8,943 bases of DNA from Ilumatobacteraceae bacterium (GCA_030728545.1 JANQZQ010000018.1:1-8943); one strand, 5' to 3'. Positions 1 to 7,727 are shown, counted from the stretch's first letter. A program made the numbers and translations. Notes: a model not told the origin generated them from the sequence alone.

Positions 1-218
1 ACACGATGCAGGCTTTGCGTGGCCGACACATAGAGATTCAGCAGACGCGTGAGCGGCAAATAGACCGCGGTTACTTCATCTAGGTCAAGCTGGTCGTTAA
101 TACCGCGCAGTGCCTCGAGATCTTTTTCGCGGATGGTGAGCGGTGTCTGGGCCCGCAATGCTGCCCACTCCTGACGATCAAATCGCTCAAAGCGCGCAAT
201 GTCACCCCTGTCAATCAC
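1..218 (-). CDS. coaA: Type I pantothenate kinase, N-terminal part (cut by window edge)
   Basis: This is the first enzyme of coenzyme A synthesis, which phosphorylates pantothenate with ATP in the cytosol. Only the first 72 codons lie in the window. The start is GTG at 218, the only start codon after an in-frame TGA nine bases upstream, and a GAGG sits 4 nt before it. The peptide shows the family's N-terminal signature in order: RFDRQEW (res. 12-18; here FDRQEW), then LTIREKDLEALRGIND (res. 27-42), LDLDEV (44-49) and YLPLTRLLNLYV (53-64). These correspond to the FDR.QW, LRGI...DL.EV and YLPLSRLLN.Y segments of bacterial CoaA. The Walker A loop and catalytic core would lie beyond base 1 and cannot be checked. 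It starts 12 nt after the stop of the hydrolase gene, so it is probably the distal gene of the same transcript. The identification rests on these motifs, which are distinctive for type I as opposed to type III (CoaX) kinases. Confidence 0.9.
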   Translation of the reverse strand, partial: MIDRGDIARFERFDRQEWAALRAQTPLTIREKDLEALRGINDQLDLDEVTAVYLPLTRLLNLYVSATQSLHR

Positions 219-230
219 GCAGCCTCAACG

Positions 231-1016
231 CTAGGCGACACGTTCTAAAAATGCTCGAAGTGGCGGGTTCACAATTTGTGGATGGGTGAGGTTCGATGCG
301 TGTGCAGCACCCTCCACCCATACGATGTCGTCGGCGTTGCGTAAGTTTTTGTGCAGTGCTTCGGCACGCTCGGCGCTGATGGCTGTGTCGTGGGTGCCAT
401 GAATGATGAGTGCTGGGCAGGCGATTTCGCCGATTCGCGCAGTGATGTCGTCGCGGTCGAGCAAACATCCTGACGAGTGCACCATCAATTCCTTCGGCCG
501 GGCCTTCCATTTGGCGATCCACTTCGCATTCTCGGTCGGCTCGGCGATGATGATGTTGGCGATGATGTTGGCCAGGTCATCTGTTGGCCCGTTAGTAACC
601 CAGGCATCGACCATGCCGCGGTAGGCCGCGAGTGTTTCAGGGCCGTCGTTGTCCGACGCAGTATCGATCAACACCAGCGCGCGCACTCGTTCGGGGGCGG
701 TGAGTGCAGCGCGCAGCGACAAAAAGCCACCCTGTGACATGCCACCAAGAACAGCGGAATCCACACCAAGGTGGGTCATGAGTGCCAAGCAGTCGTTGGC
801 TGAATCCCAATAAGTAAATGGCTTGCCGTCGTATTCGGTGTCACCAAAACCGCGTTCATCCCAGGTGATGACCCGAAATTTGTCAGAGAGTGCTGCCACT
901 TGTGAGTCGAACATCGTGGAGTCCATCAAAAAACCGTGCGACAGCACCACGACTGGGCCACGCCCACCGCTATCGCGGTAATGAATCTTTTGGCCGTTCA
1001 ATTGGGCAAAGGGCAT
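231..1016 (-). CDS. Alpha/beta hydrolase, substrate unknown
   Basis: This 261-aa soluble protein has a complete alpha/beta-hydrolase fold. The oxyanion-hole region is LSHGF (res. 25-29) after the first core strand. WDERGFGDT (52-60) is the typical strand-turn following it. The nucleophile elbow GMSQGG (92-97) puts the catalytic Ser at 94. The acid is Asp210 in HGTHD and the base is His239 in GAAHAS, so the Ser-Asp-His triad is intact. Cap residues lie roughly at 125-190. There is no signal peptide or membrane segment. Overall it resembles the haloperoxidase/3-oxoadipate enol-lactonase/epoxide-hydrolase-like branch, but sequence alone does not tell esterase from lactonase. The start is ATG, preceded by a perfect AAGGAGG. 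It follows the aminopeptidase gene after 51 nt and precedes coaA by 12 nt; neither neighbour suggests a substrate. Confidence 0.88.
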   Translation of the reverse strand: MPFAQLNGQKIHYRDSGGRGPVVVLSHGFLMDSTMFDSQVAALSDKFRVITWDERGFGDTEYDGKPFTYWDSANDCLALMTHLGVDSAVLGGMSQGGFLSLRAALTAPERVRALVLIDTASDNDGPETLAAYRGMVDAWVTNGPTDDLANIIANIIIAEPTENAKWIAKWKARPKELMVHSSGCLLDRDDITARIGEIACPALIIHGTHDTAISAERAEALHKNLRNADDIVWVEGAAHASNLTHPQIVNPPLRAFLERVA

Positions 1017-1020
1017 GGCG

Positions 1021-1027
1021 CCTCCTT
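1021..1027 (-). promoter_or_regulatory. Strong Shine-Dalgarno of the alpha/beta hydrolase gene
   Basis: On the minus strand AAGGAGG precedes ATG (1016) by 4 nt. It is a full match to the anti-Shine-Dalgarno sequence and the best ribosome binding site in the window. It fixes the hydrolase start and contrasts with the weak or absent sites of most neighbours. Confidence 0.75.
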
Positions 1028-1067
1028 CGTTGGTTGGACTTGCTAGGCGAACCTTAGTGGAGGTTGG

Positions 1068-2048
1068 TCAACGCGCAAAAGGTGATTGTGACGACACCGC
1101 ATTTGGCGCCGTAAGCACATCAAAACCGTCGTCGGTGACGAGCACGGTGTGCTCAAACTGGGCAGTGCGCTGGCCGTCGATGGTGACGGCAGTCCACTCG
1201 TCATCCCACATGCGGTGCTTGTCTGAGCCGAGGGTGATCATCGGTTCGATGGTGAAGGTCATACCGGGGCGCATGAGCATGTTGTTGCGTGGTTCGTAGT
1301 AGTGCAAAATTTGCACGTCAGTGTGGAACTGCTCGCCGATGCCGTGGCCGATGAAAGCCCGCACGATGCCCATCTGGTGTTTCTTGGCGTGGGTTTCAAT
1401 CGCTCGGCCGATATCAGAAAGCGGTGCGTTGGGTTTGACCGTTTCGATACCTAGCCACATGCACTCTTCGGTCACCTTGATGAGATGGCGATCTTCGTCG
1501 CTCACGTTGCCAACGGTGAAGGTGGCATTCGTATCGCCGTGTACGCCATTGATGTAGCACGTCACATCCAAGTTCACGATGTCGCCGTCTTGTAGCTCGC
1601 GTGAATCGGGAATGCCGTGGCAGATCACTTCGTTCACGCTTGTGCACACGCTTTTGGGGTAGTTCTGATAGTTGAGCGGGCTCGGGTACGCACCGCGGGC
1701 GATGCACAAGTCGTGCACATAAATGTCGATGTCATCGGTGGTGATGCCGGGCTTGACCATTTCGCCAGCCAAACGCAGCACCTCGGCTGCCGTGGCGCCC
1801 GCGTGGCGCATGCGTGCGATGATGTCGGGTGACTTCACTGCTGGCTCGGCTCGACGCTTGACTTGACCCGTTTCGGCATATGGGGGGCGACCAATGTGGT
1901 CGGGCACGCTACGCATGGGGCTCACCACGCCTGGCAACACGCGGCCTTCAAGGGGCTTATGACAACGCTTGTATTTGCGACCGCTCCCACACCAGCACAG
2001 TTCATTAGCGGCTGGCAGCGCCTGGGGTGGCTGCGGTGTGGAACGCAC
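1068..2048 (-). CDS. map: Methionine aminopeptidase type I with N-terminal SEC-C zinc motif
   Basis: This metalloenzyme removes the initiator Met from nascent proteins in the cytosol. With the GTG start at 2048 it has 326 residues. A Pro-rich start (PQPPQALP, res. 5-12) is followed by a SEC-C type zinc knuckle, CWCGSGRKYKRCH (18-30), with pattern C-x-C-x8-C-H. A linker and the pita-bread catalytic domain follow from about residue 72 onwards. All metal ligands of E. coli MetAP have counterparts: Asp161 (NLDVT), Asp172 (HGDTNATF), His235 (GHGIG), Glu268 (FTIEP) and Glu299 (QFEHT). His144 (ICHGIP) and His242 (QFHT) match the substrate-site histidines. The longer alternative start, TTG at 2054, adds two codons and has no Shine-Dalgarno. 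GTG is preferred because a TAGCCT element lies exactly 6 nt before it, as in the prenyl synthase gene. SEC-C is thought to bind zinc and perhaps ribosomes or partner proteins; that role is inferred here. Confidence 0.93.
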   Translation of the reverse strand: MRSTPQPPQALPAANELCWCGSGRKYKRCHKPLEGRVLPGVVSPMRSVPDHIGRPPYAETGQVKRRAEPAVKSPDIIARMRHAGATAAEVLRLAGEMVKPGITTDDIDIYVHDLCIARGAYPSPLNYQNYPKSVCTSVNEVICHGIPDSRELQDGDIVNLDVTCYINGVHGDTNATFTVGNVSDEDRHLIKVTEECMWLGIETVKPNAPLSDIGRAIETHAKKHQMGIVRAFIGHGIGEQFHTDVQILHYYEPRNNMLMRPGMTFTIEPMITLGSDKHRMWDDEWTAVTIDGQRTAQFEHTVLVTDDGFDVLTAPNAVSSQSPFAR

Positions 2049-2054
2049 AATCAA

Positions 2055-2062
2055 AGGCTATG
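2055..2062 (-). promoter_or_regulatory. Putative -10 element (CATAGCCT) for a leaderless map transcript
   Basis: The minus strand reads CATAGCCT, then 6 nt, then GTG at 2048. TAGCCT fits the TANNNT -10 consensus known from mycobacteria, where transcription starts about 6-9 nt downstream, which here would be on or near the GTG. No Shine-Dalgarno is present, and no convincing -35 hexamer is visible. A short dyad (CTGCC-AC-GGCAG, 2077-2088) lies near the expected -35 area. The 90-nt gap after the glycosyltransferase gene (from the TTG; 96 nt from the GTG) also favours a separate promoter. This is inference from pattern only. Confidence 0.4.
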
Positions 2063-2144
2063 GGGTTAGGTCGCAGCTGCCACGGCAGGTTTGCGCATGA
2101 TGCCTGGTGATGAACATTTCAGTCAGCTGCGCGACGACAGCGTG

Positions 2145-2864
2145 TCAGCGGCGACGAAAAATACGTTCGAAGCCCCAGCCGGTAACACGCAGCATGGATT
2201 CGCTAATAATCGTCTTGCTCATCTTTGAGTCGCCAGCGACACGATTTTCGTACACGATCGGCACTTCGACGATGCGACAATCACCACGTTGACGCAAGCG
2301 AAACAGCACCTCGGTAAGGAACGCGTAACCATTTGATGTGGTTTCGGCAATTGTTCCGGCTCGGATGATGTCGCCGCGGTAGGCGCGAAACCCCGTTGTG
2401 CAGTCACGCACACCGACACCCAGCATGACGGCGGTGTACCAGTTGCCACATCGCGATAGCAGGCGTCGGCCAAGTGACCAGTTGCTGACACCTCCACCAG
2501 ATACGTATCGTGAGCCAACGACTACGTCGGCACCTTGGGCGATGCGCTCGAGCATGGTGGGAATGACGCGTGCGTCATGGGAGAGATCGCAGTCGATGGT
2601 GACAATCGCGTCGTAGCCGGCCGCAGCTATCTGTGTTAAGCCATCGCGGCTTGCCGCGGCATAGCCACGTGGGCCGTGGCGAGCAACGAGATGTACTTTG
2701 GGGTTTGTTACGCCATGCTCGCGAACTCGATCACCGGTGCCGTCAGGGCTGTTGTCGTCAACAATAAACACGTCAGCCGACGGGACTGCAGCCAGTACTC
2801 GCTGGAGAAACTCGTCGACATTGTCACGTTCGTTGTACGTCGGCGACATGACCGCAACTCGCAC
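2145..2864 (-). CDS. Polyprenol-phosphate mannosyltransferase-like GT2 (DPM1/Ppm family)
   Basis: This 239-aa family-2 glycosyltransferase is expected to transfer mannose (or another hexose) from a nucleotide sugar to polyprenyl phosphate on the cytoplasmic face of the membrane. The product serves as donor for extracytoplasmic glycosylation or lipoglycan synthesis. Visible motifs are PTYNERDNV (res. 8-16), VDDNSPDGTG (35-44), the metal-binding DCDLSHD (91-97; DxD at 91-93), GSRYVSGG (117-124), NWS (128-130), TTGFRAYR (156-163), EVPIVYENR (200-208) and the C-terminal GDSKMS (211-216). These follow the DPM1/Ppm1 catalytic domain in order. There is no C-terminal transmembrane pair and no fused apolipoprotein N-acyltransferase domain such as occurs in some actinobacterial Ppm1. 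Its membrane contact must therefore be peripheral or through a partner. The start is GTG, 9 nt after the radA stop, with an AAGG overlapping that stop codon, so translation is probably coupled. Donor and acceptor specificity are not proven. Confidence 0.88.
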   Translation of the reverse strand: MRVAVMSPTYNERDNVDEFLQRVLAAVPSADVFIVDDNSPDGTGDRVREHGVTNPKVHLVARHGPRGYAAASRDGLTQIAAAGYDAIVTIDCDLSHDARVIPTMLERIAQGADVVVGSRYVSGGGVSNWSLGRRLLSRCGNWYTAVMLGVGVRDCTTGFRAYRGDIIRAGTIAETTSNGYAFLTEVLFRLRQRGDCRIVEVPIVYENRVAGDSKMSKTIISESMLRVTGWGFERIFRRR

Positions 2865-2873
2865 GTAGCAACC

Positions 2874-4238
2874 TTAGAAGGCGAGGGTGATGGCTTCGCT
2901 GATTGTCGCAGCCCGCAACACTGACGCCCGCTGTAGCTCGGGGGCCTTGCTGTTGGCGGGGATGAGCACTCGATTGAATCCCATTCGCTCTGCTTCGATG
3001 ATGCGTCGCTCGAGGTGGGTGACATGGCGAATTTCGCCACCGAGCCCCACTTCGCCCAAGGCAACCATGTCTGCGTGCACTGGTTTATCAAGAGCAGCCG
3101 ATGCCAATGCCAAGCACATCGCTAAGTCGCTGCCCGGGTCGTTGAGCCGCACACCGCCAACAACGGATGCGTACACCTCAAGCGATGCGAAGGGGATACC
3201 CGCACGGCGCTCGAGCACGGCCAGCAGCATTGCCAAGCGAGAAGACTCGACACCTTGTGCGCTGCGCCGTGGGGTCACACCAGTAGTGACCCTGGTGGTG
3301 AGCGCCTGTACTTCGACTAGCAACGGCCGCTGGCCATCAATGGTTGGCACCACCACTGAACCAGCAACACCATGTTGACGATCTGCCAGCAGCATGTTGC
3401 TGGCATCAGGCACCCCCAGCAAACCTTGTTCGGTCATTTCAAACAGTCCGAGTTCATTGGTGGTGCCAAAACGGTGCTTCACGGCTCGCACCATGCGCAA
3501 TGAGTGCAGGCGATCACCTTCGAACGAAATGACGGTGTCGACCACATGCTCGAGCAACCGCGGGCCGGCGATGTTGCCATCTTTGGTGACGTGGCCCACC
3601 AAGATAATTGCCACGTTGCGAGCCTTGGCTTCTTGTACGAGTCGGAATGCGCACTCTCGCACCTGAGTGACTGAACCTGGTGCCGATTCGACAGTTTCAT
3701 CGGCAATTGTTTGCACGCTGTCGATCACTACAAGAGTGGGTTTCACTTTGTCGATGGCTGCCACGATGTCGCCGAGTGACATGGCTGACACCAGTAATGT
3801 GCTCGAGCCATTAACGCCAATTCGGTCGGCACGTAGTCGAACCTGTTGGGCACTCTCTTCAGCACTCACATACAACGCCACACCAGACCACGCGCCGACA
3901 ATTTGCAGCAACAATGTGGATTTGCCAATGCCAGGCTCACCACTTACCAAGGTGACCGAGCCGGGCACGAGACCGCCGTCGAGCACTCGATCAAATTCGC
4001 TGATGCCGGTGGGGGTTGCCGCAGCCGAGGTGTGAGCAATATCGCCGATGGGGAGCGGTTGGCTAGCGGAATTGAGGGAACGGCTGACAGCAACTGTCTT
4101 GGAGACCACTGGCGAGTCGCCGCCCACTACGTCTTCGACCAACGTGTTCCAGGCGCTACATGTGGTGCACTGGCCATTCCACTTCGGGTGTTGGGCCATA
4201 CATGCCGAACAGATGTAGACGGTTCGCAGACGTGGCAC
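2874..4238 (-). CDS. radA: DNA repair protein RadA (Sms)
   Basis: This 454-aa RecA-like ATPase assists branch migration and processing of recombination intermediates. Domains in order are a C4 zinc finger (Cys10, 13, 24, 27, with PKWNGQC and WNTLVE), a RecA-fold ATPase and a C-terminal Lon-like domain. Walker A is GEPGIGKST (res. 100-108, Lys106) and Walker B is LVVIDS (169-174, Asp173). The RadA-specific motif appears as KHRFG (254-258), against the usual KNRFG. The Lon-like domain starts around 300 and contains VVGGVRLNDPGSDLA (359-373) and VALGEVGLGGEIR (392-404). Length and architecture are complete. The start is GTG at 4238, 9 nt after the lipoprotein stop, with only a weak purine stretch before it, so coupling to upstream translation is likely. 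The Asn-to-His change in the signature motif is the only oddity. Confidence 0.96.
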   Translation of the reverse strand: MPRLRTVYICSACMAQHPKWNGQCTTCSAWNTLVEDVVGGDSPVVSKTVAVSRSLNSASQPLPIGDIAHTSAAATPTGISEFDRVLDGGLVPGSVTLVSGEPGIGKSTLLLQIVGAWSGVALYVSAEESAQQVRLRADRIGVNGSSTLLVSAMSLGDIVAAIDKVKPTLVVIDSVQTIADETVESAPGSVTQVRECAFRLVQEAKARNVAIILVGHVTKDGNIAGPRLLEHVVDTVISFEGDRLHSLRMVRAVKHRFGTTNELGLFEMTEQGLLGVPDASNMLLADRQHGVAGSVVVPTIDGQRPLLVEVQALTTRVTTGVTPRRSAQGVESSRLAMLLAVLERRAGIPFASLEVYASVVGGVRLNDPGSDLAMCLALASAALDKPVHADMVALGEVGLGGEIRHVTHLERRIIEAERMGFNRVLIPANSKAPELQRASVLRAATISEAITLAF

Positions 4239-4247
4239 GCGCCAACT

Positions 4248-5117
4248 CTACGACGCGGGTGTTGAGCGGCTTCGGCGGTACACCACTGTGGCAATGTATG
4301 CCATTGCTAGAGCAACTAACACGATCATGAACACCAACAATCCGCGAGCTACGTACCAAGCCACCATCGCCGAAACATCGCGGTCACGCGTGAAGGCGGT
4401 GAGGGGGCTATCGCTGGAGTCAAGGGCAATATTCCAGGTGAAGGTGGTGGAAGTGTCGTCGGCTTGTCGTGGCGTGATGGTCGCTGTGGTCTGACTAATT
4501 TCACCGGGTTCGCCAGGCAGCGTGAGTGCGAGAGAAACACCCAGCACATCGCCGAGCACCCCGCCTTGTTCAGCGAGTGCCGCAGCAAAAGGTGCCTCAC
4601 CCAGTGCCGTGAGCGCGTCGGCATCGGCGAACCCTGCCAAGCCCTTGGGTAATCCACCAACGCCACTGAATTGATACGAAGCATCGTTGACCCCGCCCGT
4701 GCGGGTGAGTGTGATGTTGCGCAGTGGCCCGTTGTCACCGGAGAGTTGTGTCAAAAAGAGTGATGCTTCGTCAACTGTCGCAAAGGTTCGGGCAGCAACG
4801 ACTGACAAGCCACCGTTTGCTGCCGGGTTTTGCACATCGACAGTCCAACCTGCTGCCCGCAAGTCGTCAACATTGAGTGAGGTTGCTAATTCTGGTGCGT
4901 TGCGCACGGCGTCGGCATCCGCTGCAACAACCACCGAAATGGTGCCACTGCCGTTTTCGGCAACGGTCACACTCGTTGCGAGATCCACGCGACAGCCCGA
5001 CAACACGACCACTGCCAGTGCGAGGCCAGTGAGACCAATTTTTTCCACCCTGTTGACTGCGCTGCGGACCGTAACCGTCCTCAGCATGCGACGGATGAAT
5101 CCGCCGGAGGTATTCAC
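4248..5117 (-). CDS. LppM-like lipoprotein with C-terminal membrane anchor
   Basis: This predicted envelope lipoprotein has 289 aa from the GTG at 5117. A basic N-terminus is followed by a hydrophobic stretch (res. 28-40) and a lipobox ending LSGC, with Cys42 as the lipidated residue. The mature part is mostly beta-type sequence: VDLATSVTV, then NGSGTISVVV (55-64), like the start of LppM/DUF3153 domains. One transmembrane helix is predicted at about 258-280, followed by a short basic tail (RRSRS). Lipidation plus a C-terminal helix matches mycobacterial LppM (Rv2171), whose molecular role is not settled. The GTG start overlaps the clpC stop (GTGA), implying translational coupling. An internal ATG at 5087 (res. 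11) would give a more usual signal-peptide length and is an equally possible start. Placement between clpC and radA suggests co-expression with them. Family assignment is by architecture and short motifs, so it is moderate. Confidence 0.7.
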   Translation of the reverse strand: MNTSGGFIRRMLRTVTVRSAVNRVEKIGLTGLALAVVVLSGCRVDLATSVTVAENGSGTISVVVAADADAVRNAPELATSLNVDDLRAAGWTVDVQNPAANGGLSVVAARTFATVDEASLFLTQLSGDNGPLRNITLTRTGGVNDASYQFSGVGGLPKGLAGFADADALTALGEAPFAAALAEQGGVLGDVLGVSLALTLPGEPGEISQTTATITPRQADDTSTTFTWNIALDSSDSPLTAFTRDRDVSAMVAWYVARGLLVFMIVLVALAMAYIATVVYRRSRSTPAS

Positions 5118-7648
5118 TCGCTGGTGGCGTTGCCGCCTTCGCCTGCCCCTGCGAGATCGATACCTACAGGTGGCTTGAAGCCCTCGACTGCAGTGAATGT
5201 GATGCGTTGTTCACCTGGGTTTTCGGGGTCATCTTCGACTCCGACCACCACGATCTCACCCGCAACGAATTGCTTGTTCAAGAGCTGCTCTGACAGTGGG
5301 TCTTCAATCATGCGTTGCAACGCACGACGCAACGGACGAGCACCCAGTTGTGGGTCGTAGCCGCGCTTGGCGAGCAATTCTTTGGCGGGGTCGGTGAGTT
5401 CGAGACCCAGACCGAGGCCCTCAAGTTGACCCACAAGGCGCTTGCTCATGAGGTCCACCATTGACACGACGGCTTGCTGGGTGTGTTCGTGGAACACGAT
5501 GACTTCATCAATACGGTTCAAGAACTCGGGGCGGAAGTGCACCTTTAGGGCTTCGTTCACCTTGGCCTGCATGCGTGTGTACGACATCGCCTCGTCGTTC
5601 TTGCCGAACCCAACGTTGGCTTTGCGCAAGTCTTGAGTACCAAGGTTCGACGTCATGATGATGACCGTGTTGCGGAAGTCAGTGGTGCGGCCCTGCGCGT
5701 CGGTGAGGCGACCCTCTTCAAGAATCTGCAGCAGAGTGTTGAAGACGTCGGCATGTGCTTTTTCAATCTCGTCAAAGAGCACGACCGAGAACGGCTTGCG
5801 ACGCACGGCCTCGGTAAGTTGGCCACCTTCGTCGTATCCCACGTATCCCGGAGGTGAACCCACGAGACGACTGACCGTGTGCTTTTCCATGTATTCACTC
5901 ATGTCGAGTGAGATCAGGGCGTCTTCATCGCCGAACAAGAACTCGGCCAATGTTTTGGCTAGCTCGGTCTTACCGACACCGGTTGGGCCCAAGAAAATGA
6001 AGGATCCGCTCGGACGCTTCGGGTCTTTGAGGCCTGCCCGTGTACGACGAATGCTTTGGCTCACTGCTTTGATTGCGTCTTCTTGGCCGATGATGCGCTT
6101 ATGCAGCTCGGCTTCCATGTTGAGCAATTTCGCAGTTTCTTCTTCGGTGAGTTTGTAGACCGGGATGCCCGTCCAGACACTCAGCACTTCGGCGATGGCC
6201 TCTTCGTTGACCTCGTCGTACAGGTTGATGCCCTGGGCTTTGACGTCTGCTTCTTTTTGGGCGCGCTCATCCAGCAGGGTGCGCTCTTGGTCGCGCAGGC
6301 GGCCGGCTTCTTCAAAGCGCTGGTCCTCGACTGCCTTCTTTTTGGCAGCTTGAATGTCTTTGATTTTATTTTCAATTTCTTTCAAATCTGGCGGGGTCTT
6401 CATGCGCATGATGCGCAGGCGGCTGCCGGCTTCGTCGATGAGGTCAATTGCCTTGTCCGGCAGGAAGCGATCCGAGATGTAGCGGTCAGCCATGTTGGCA
6501 GCGGCAACGAGTGCTTGGTCTGTGATGGTCACTCGGTGGTGGGTCTCGTACTTATCGCGAATGCCCTTCAAGATTTCAATCGTGTGCGCCACCGACGGCT
6601 CGTCAACTTTGACTGGCTGGAAACGTCGTTCGAGGGCGGCATCCTTTTCGAAGTGTTTGCGGAATTCATCAAGCGTGGTGGCACCGATGGTCTGTAGTTC
6701 TCCGCGCGCCAGCATTGGCTTCAAAATTGAGGCTGCATCGATCGCACCCTCGGCGGCACCAGCGCCGACCAAAGTGTGGATCTCGTCGATGAAAAGGATG
6801 ATGTCGCCGCGCGTGCGAATTTCTTTGAGCACTTTCTTAAGGCGCTCTTCGAAGTCACCGCGGTAACGGCTACCAGCGACAAGGGCACCGAGGTCGAGTG
6901 TGTAGAGCTGTTTGTTGGTCAACGTTTCGGGCACCTCGTTGGCGACGATGCGCTGAGCGAGGCCCTCGACGATGGCAGTCTTGCCAACGCCCGGTTCGCC
7001 GATGAGCACCGGGTTGTTTTTTGTGCGCCGCGAAAGAATCTGCATGACGCGTTCCATCTCGCGCTGTCGACCGATGACTGGGTCGAGCTTCTTGTCGCGC
7101 GCCAACTGGGTGAGGTTGCGGCCGAACTGATCAAGAATCTGGCTGCCACCTTTTTCGCTTGACGTTTCTTTGGCGCCAACCGGTTCGCCCTTGCCTTCGC
7201 CGCCAGCACCTTCGTAACCACTCAGTAGTTGAATGACTTGTTGGCGAACTCGCGACAAGTCAGCACCTAATTTGACGAGCACTTGGGCCGCGACACCTTC
7301 GCCCTCACGAATGAGCCCGAGGAGAATGTGTTCGGTGCCGATGTAGTTGTGCCCCAATTGCAGGGCCTCGCGCAATGACAGCTCAAGAACTTTTTTGGCG
7401 CGGGGGGTGAATGGAATGTGCCCGGAAGGCGATGATCCACCTTGTCCGATAATTTCTTCGACCTGAGCTCGCACGGCTTCGAGTGAGATATTGAGTGCCT
7501 CGAGCGCTTTTGCAGCCACTCCTTCACCTTCGTGGATGAGCCCCAGCAGAATGTGTTCGGTACCGATGTATGAATGGTTGAGCAGACGCGCTTCTTCTTG
7601 GGCCAACACGACTACTCGCCGGGCCCTGTCGGTGAAACGTTCGAACAC
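5114..7648 (-). CDS. clpC: ClpC AAA+ unfoldase of the ClpCP protease
   Basis: This Hsp100 hexameric unfoldase feeds substrates to ClpP. With the GTG start at 7648 the protein is 844 aa, normal for ClpC, beginning FERFTDRARR. An N-domain with two Clp repeats has GTEHILLGLI at 29-38 and 104-113. D1 has Walker A GEPGVGKT (217-224), pore loop GSRYRG (259-264), Walker B LFIDE (285-289) and arginine-finger ERRF (340-343). The UVR-like coiled-coil middle domain is at about 424-462. D2 has GPTGVGKT (554-561), GSPPGYVGYDEGG (597-609) and Walker B VVLFDE (622-627). A VGF tripeptide (679-681) occupies the ClpP-docking loop position. The frame is open to 7759, but the extra 37 residues are not ClpC-like, and a Shine-Dalgarno (AAGGCGG) lies 8 nt before the GTG. 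It is the first gene of the leftward cluster. No ctsR or mcsAB genes precede it. Confidence 0.97.
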   Translation of the reverse strand: MFERFTDRARRVVVLAQEEARLLNHSYIGTEHILLGLIHEGEGVAAKALEALNISLEAVRAQVEEIIGQGGSSPSGHIPFTPRAKKVLELSLREALQLGHNYIGTEHILLGLIREGEGVAAQVLVKLGADLSRVRQQVIQLLSGYEGAGGEGKGEPVGAKETSSEKGGSQILDQFGRNLTQLARDKKLDPVIGRQREMERVMQILSRRTKNNPVLIGEPGVGKTAIVEGLAQRIVANEVPETLTNKQLYTLDLGALVAGSRYRGDFEERLKKVLKEIRTRGDIILFIDEIHTLVGAGAAEGAIDAASILKPMLARGELQTIGATTLDEFRKHFEKDAALERRFQPVKVDEPSVAHTIEILKGIRDKYETHHRVTITDQALVAAANMADRYISDRFLPDKAIDLIDEAGSRLRIMRMKTPPDLKEIENKIKDIQAAKKKAVEDQRFEEAGRLRDQERTLLDERAQKEADVKAQGINLYDEVNEEAIAEVLSVWTGIPVYKLTEEETAKLLNMEAELHKRIIGQEDAIKAVSQSIRRTRAGLKDPKRPSGSFIFLGPTGVGKTELAKTLAEFLFGDEDALISLDMSEYMEKHTVSRLVGSPPGYVGYDEGGQLTEAVRRKPFSVVLFDEIEKAHADVFNTLLQILEEGRLTDAQGRTTDFRNTVIIMTSNLGTQDLRKANVGFGKNDEAMSYTRMQAKVNEALKVHFRPEFLNRIDEVIVFHEHTQQAVVSMVDLMSKRLVGQLEGLGLGLELTDPAKELLAKRGYDPQLGARPLRRALQRMIEDPLSEQLLNKQFVAGEIVVVGVEDDPENPGEQRITFTAVEGFKPPVGIDLAGAGEGGNATSE

Positions 7649-7656
7649 TGCTTTTA

Positions 7657-7663
7657 CCGCCTT
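7657..7663 (-). promoter_or_regulatory. Shine-Dalgarno deciding the clpC start
   Basis: AAGGCGG on the minus strand ends 8 nt before GTG at 7648. It supports initiation there rather than at the open-frame extension beginning near 7759, and the resulting N-terminus matches ClpC proteins. Confidence 0.7.
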
Positions 7664-7695
7664 ACTGGGTTGGTAGAGATTCGCTGGGTAGGAAA

Positions 7696-7701
7696 AGTGT
7701 A
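7696..7701 (-). promoter_or_regulatory. Possible clpC -10 element (TACACT)
   Basis: TACACT on the minus strand fits the TANNNT class and lies 47 nt upstream of the clpC GTG, which would give a leader of about 40 nt containing the Shine-Dalgarno. No good -35 hexamer is seen at 16-19 nt spacing. This is weak support; it is listed because it is the best candidate in the divergent region. Confidence 0.25.
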
Positions 7702-7727
7702 CCCCCACGACCACTTGGCCGATTGTG

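Noticed and set aside
1017..1067. Terminator between the aminopeptidase and hydrolase genes
   Set aside because: Only a 5-bp stem (AACCT/AGGTT) with a 6-nt loop and no T-run is present; read-through is more likely.
2887..3378. 163-codon open frame antisense to radA
   Set aside because: It is a shadow of the Lon-like domain of radA; its Ser/Ala/Arg-rich translation shows no recognisable motif.
4687..5178. Plus-strand open frame across the lipoprotein/clpC junction
   Set aside because: It is antisense to two supported genes, with a low-complexity translation and no initiation signals.
6056..6697. 213-codon open frame antisense to clpC
   Set aside because: It lies wholly inside the well-supported clpC gene and its translation shows no domain, only low-complexity shadows of conserved ClpC codons. 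There is also no ribosome binding site.
7677..7692. ClgR-type operator upstream of clpC
   Set aside because: One half (TCGCT) resembles the consensus but the second half-site does not, so the match is not better than chance.
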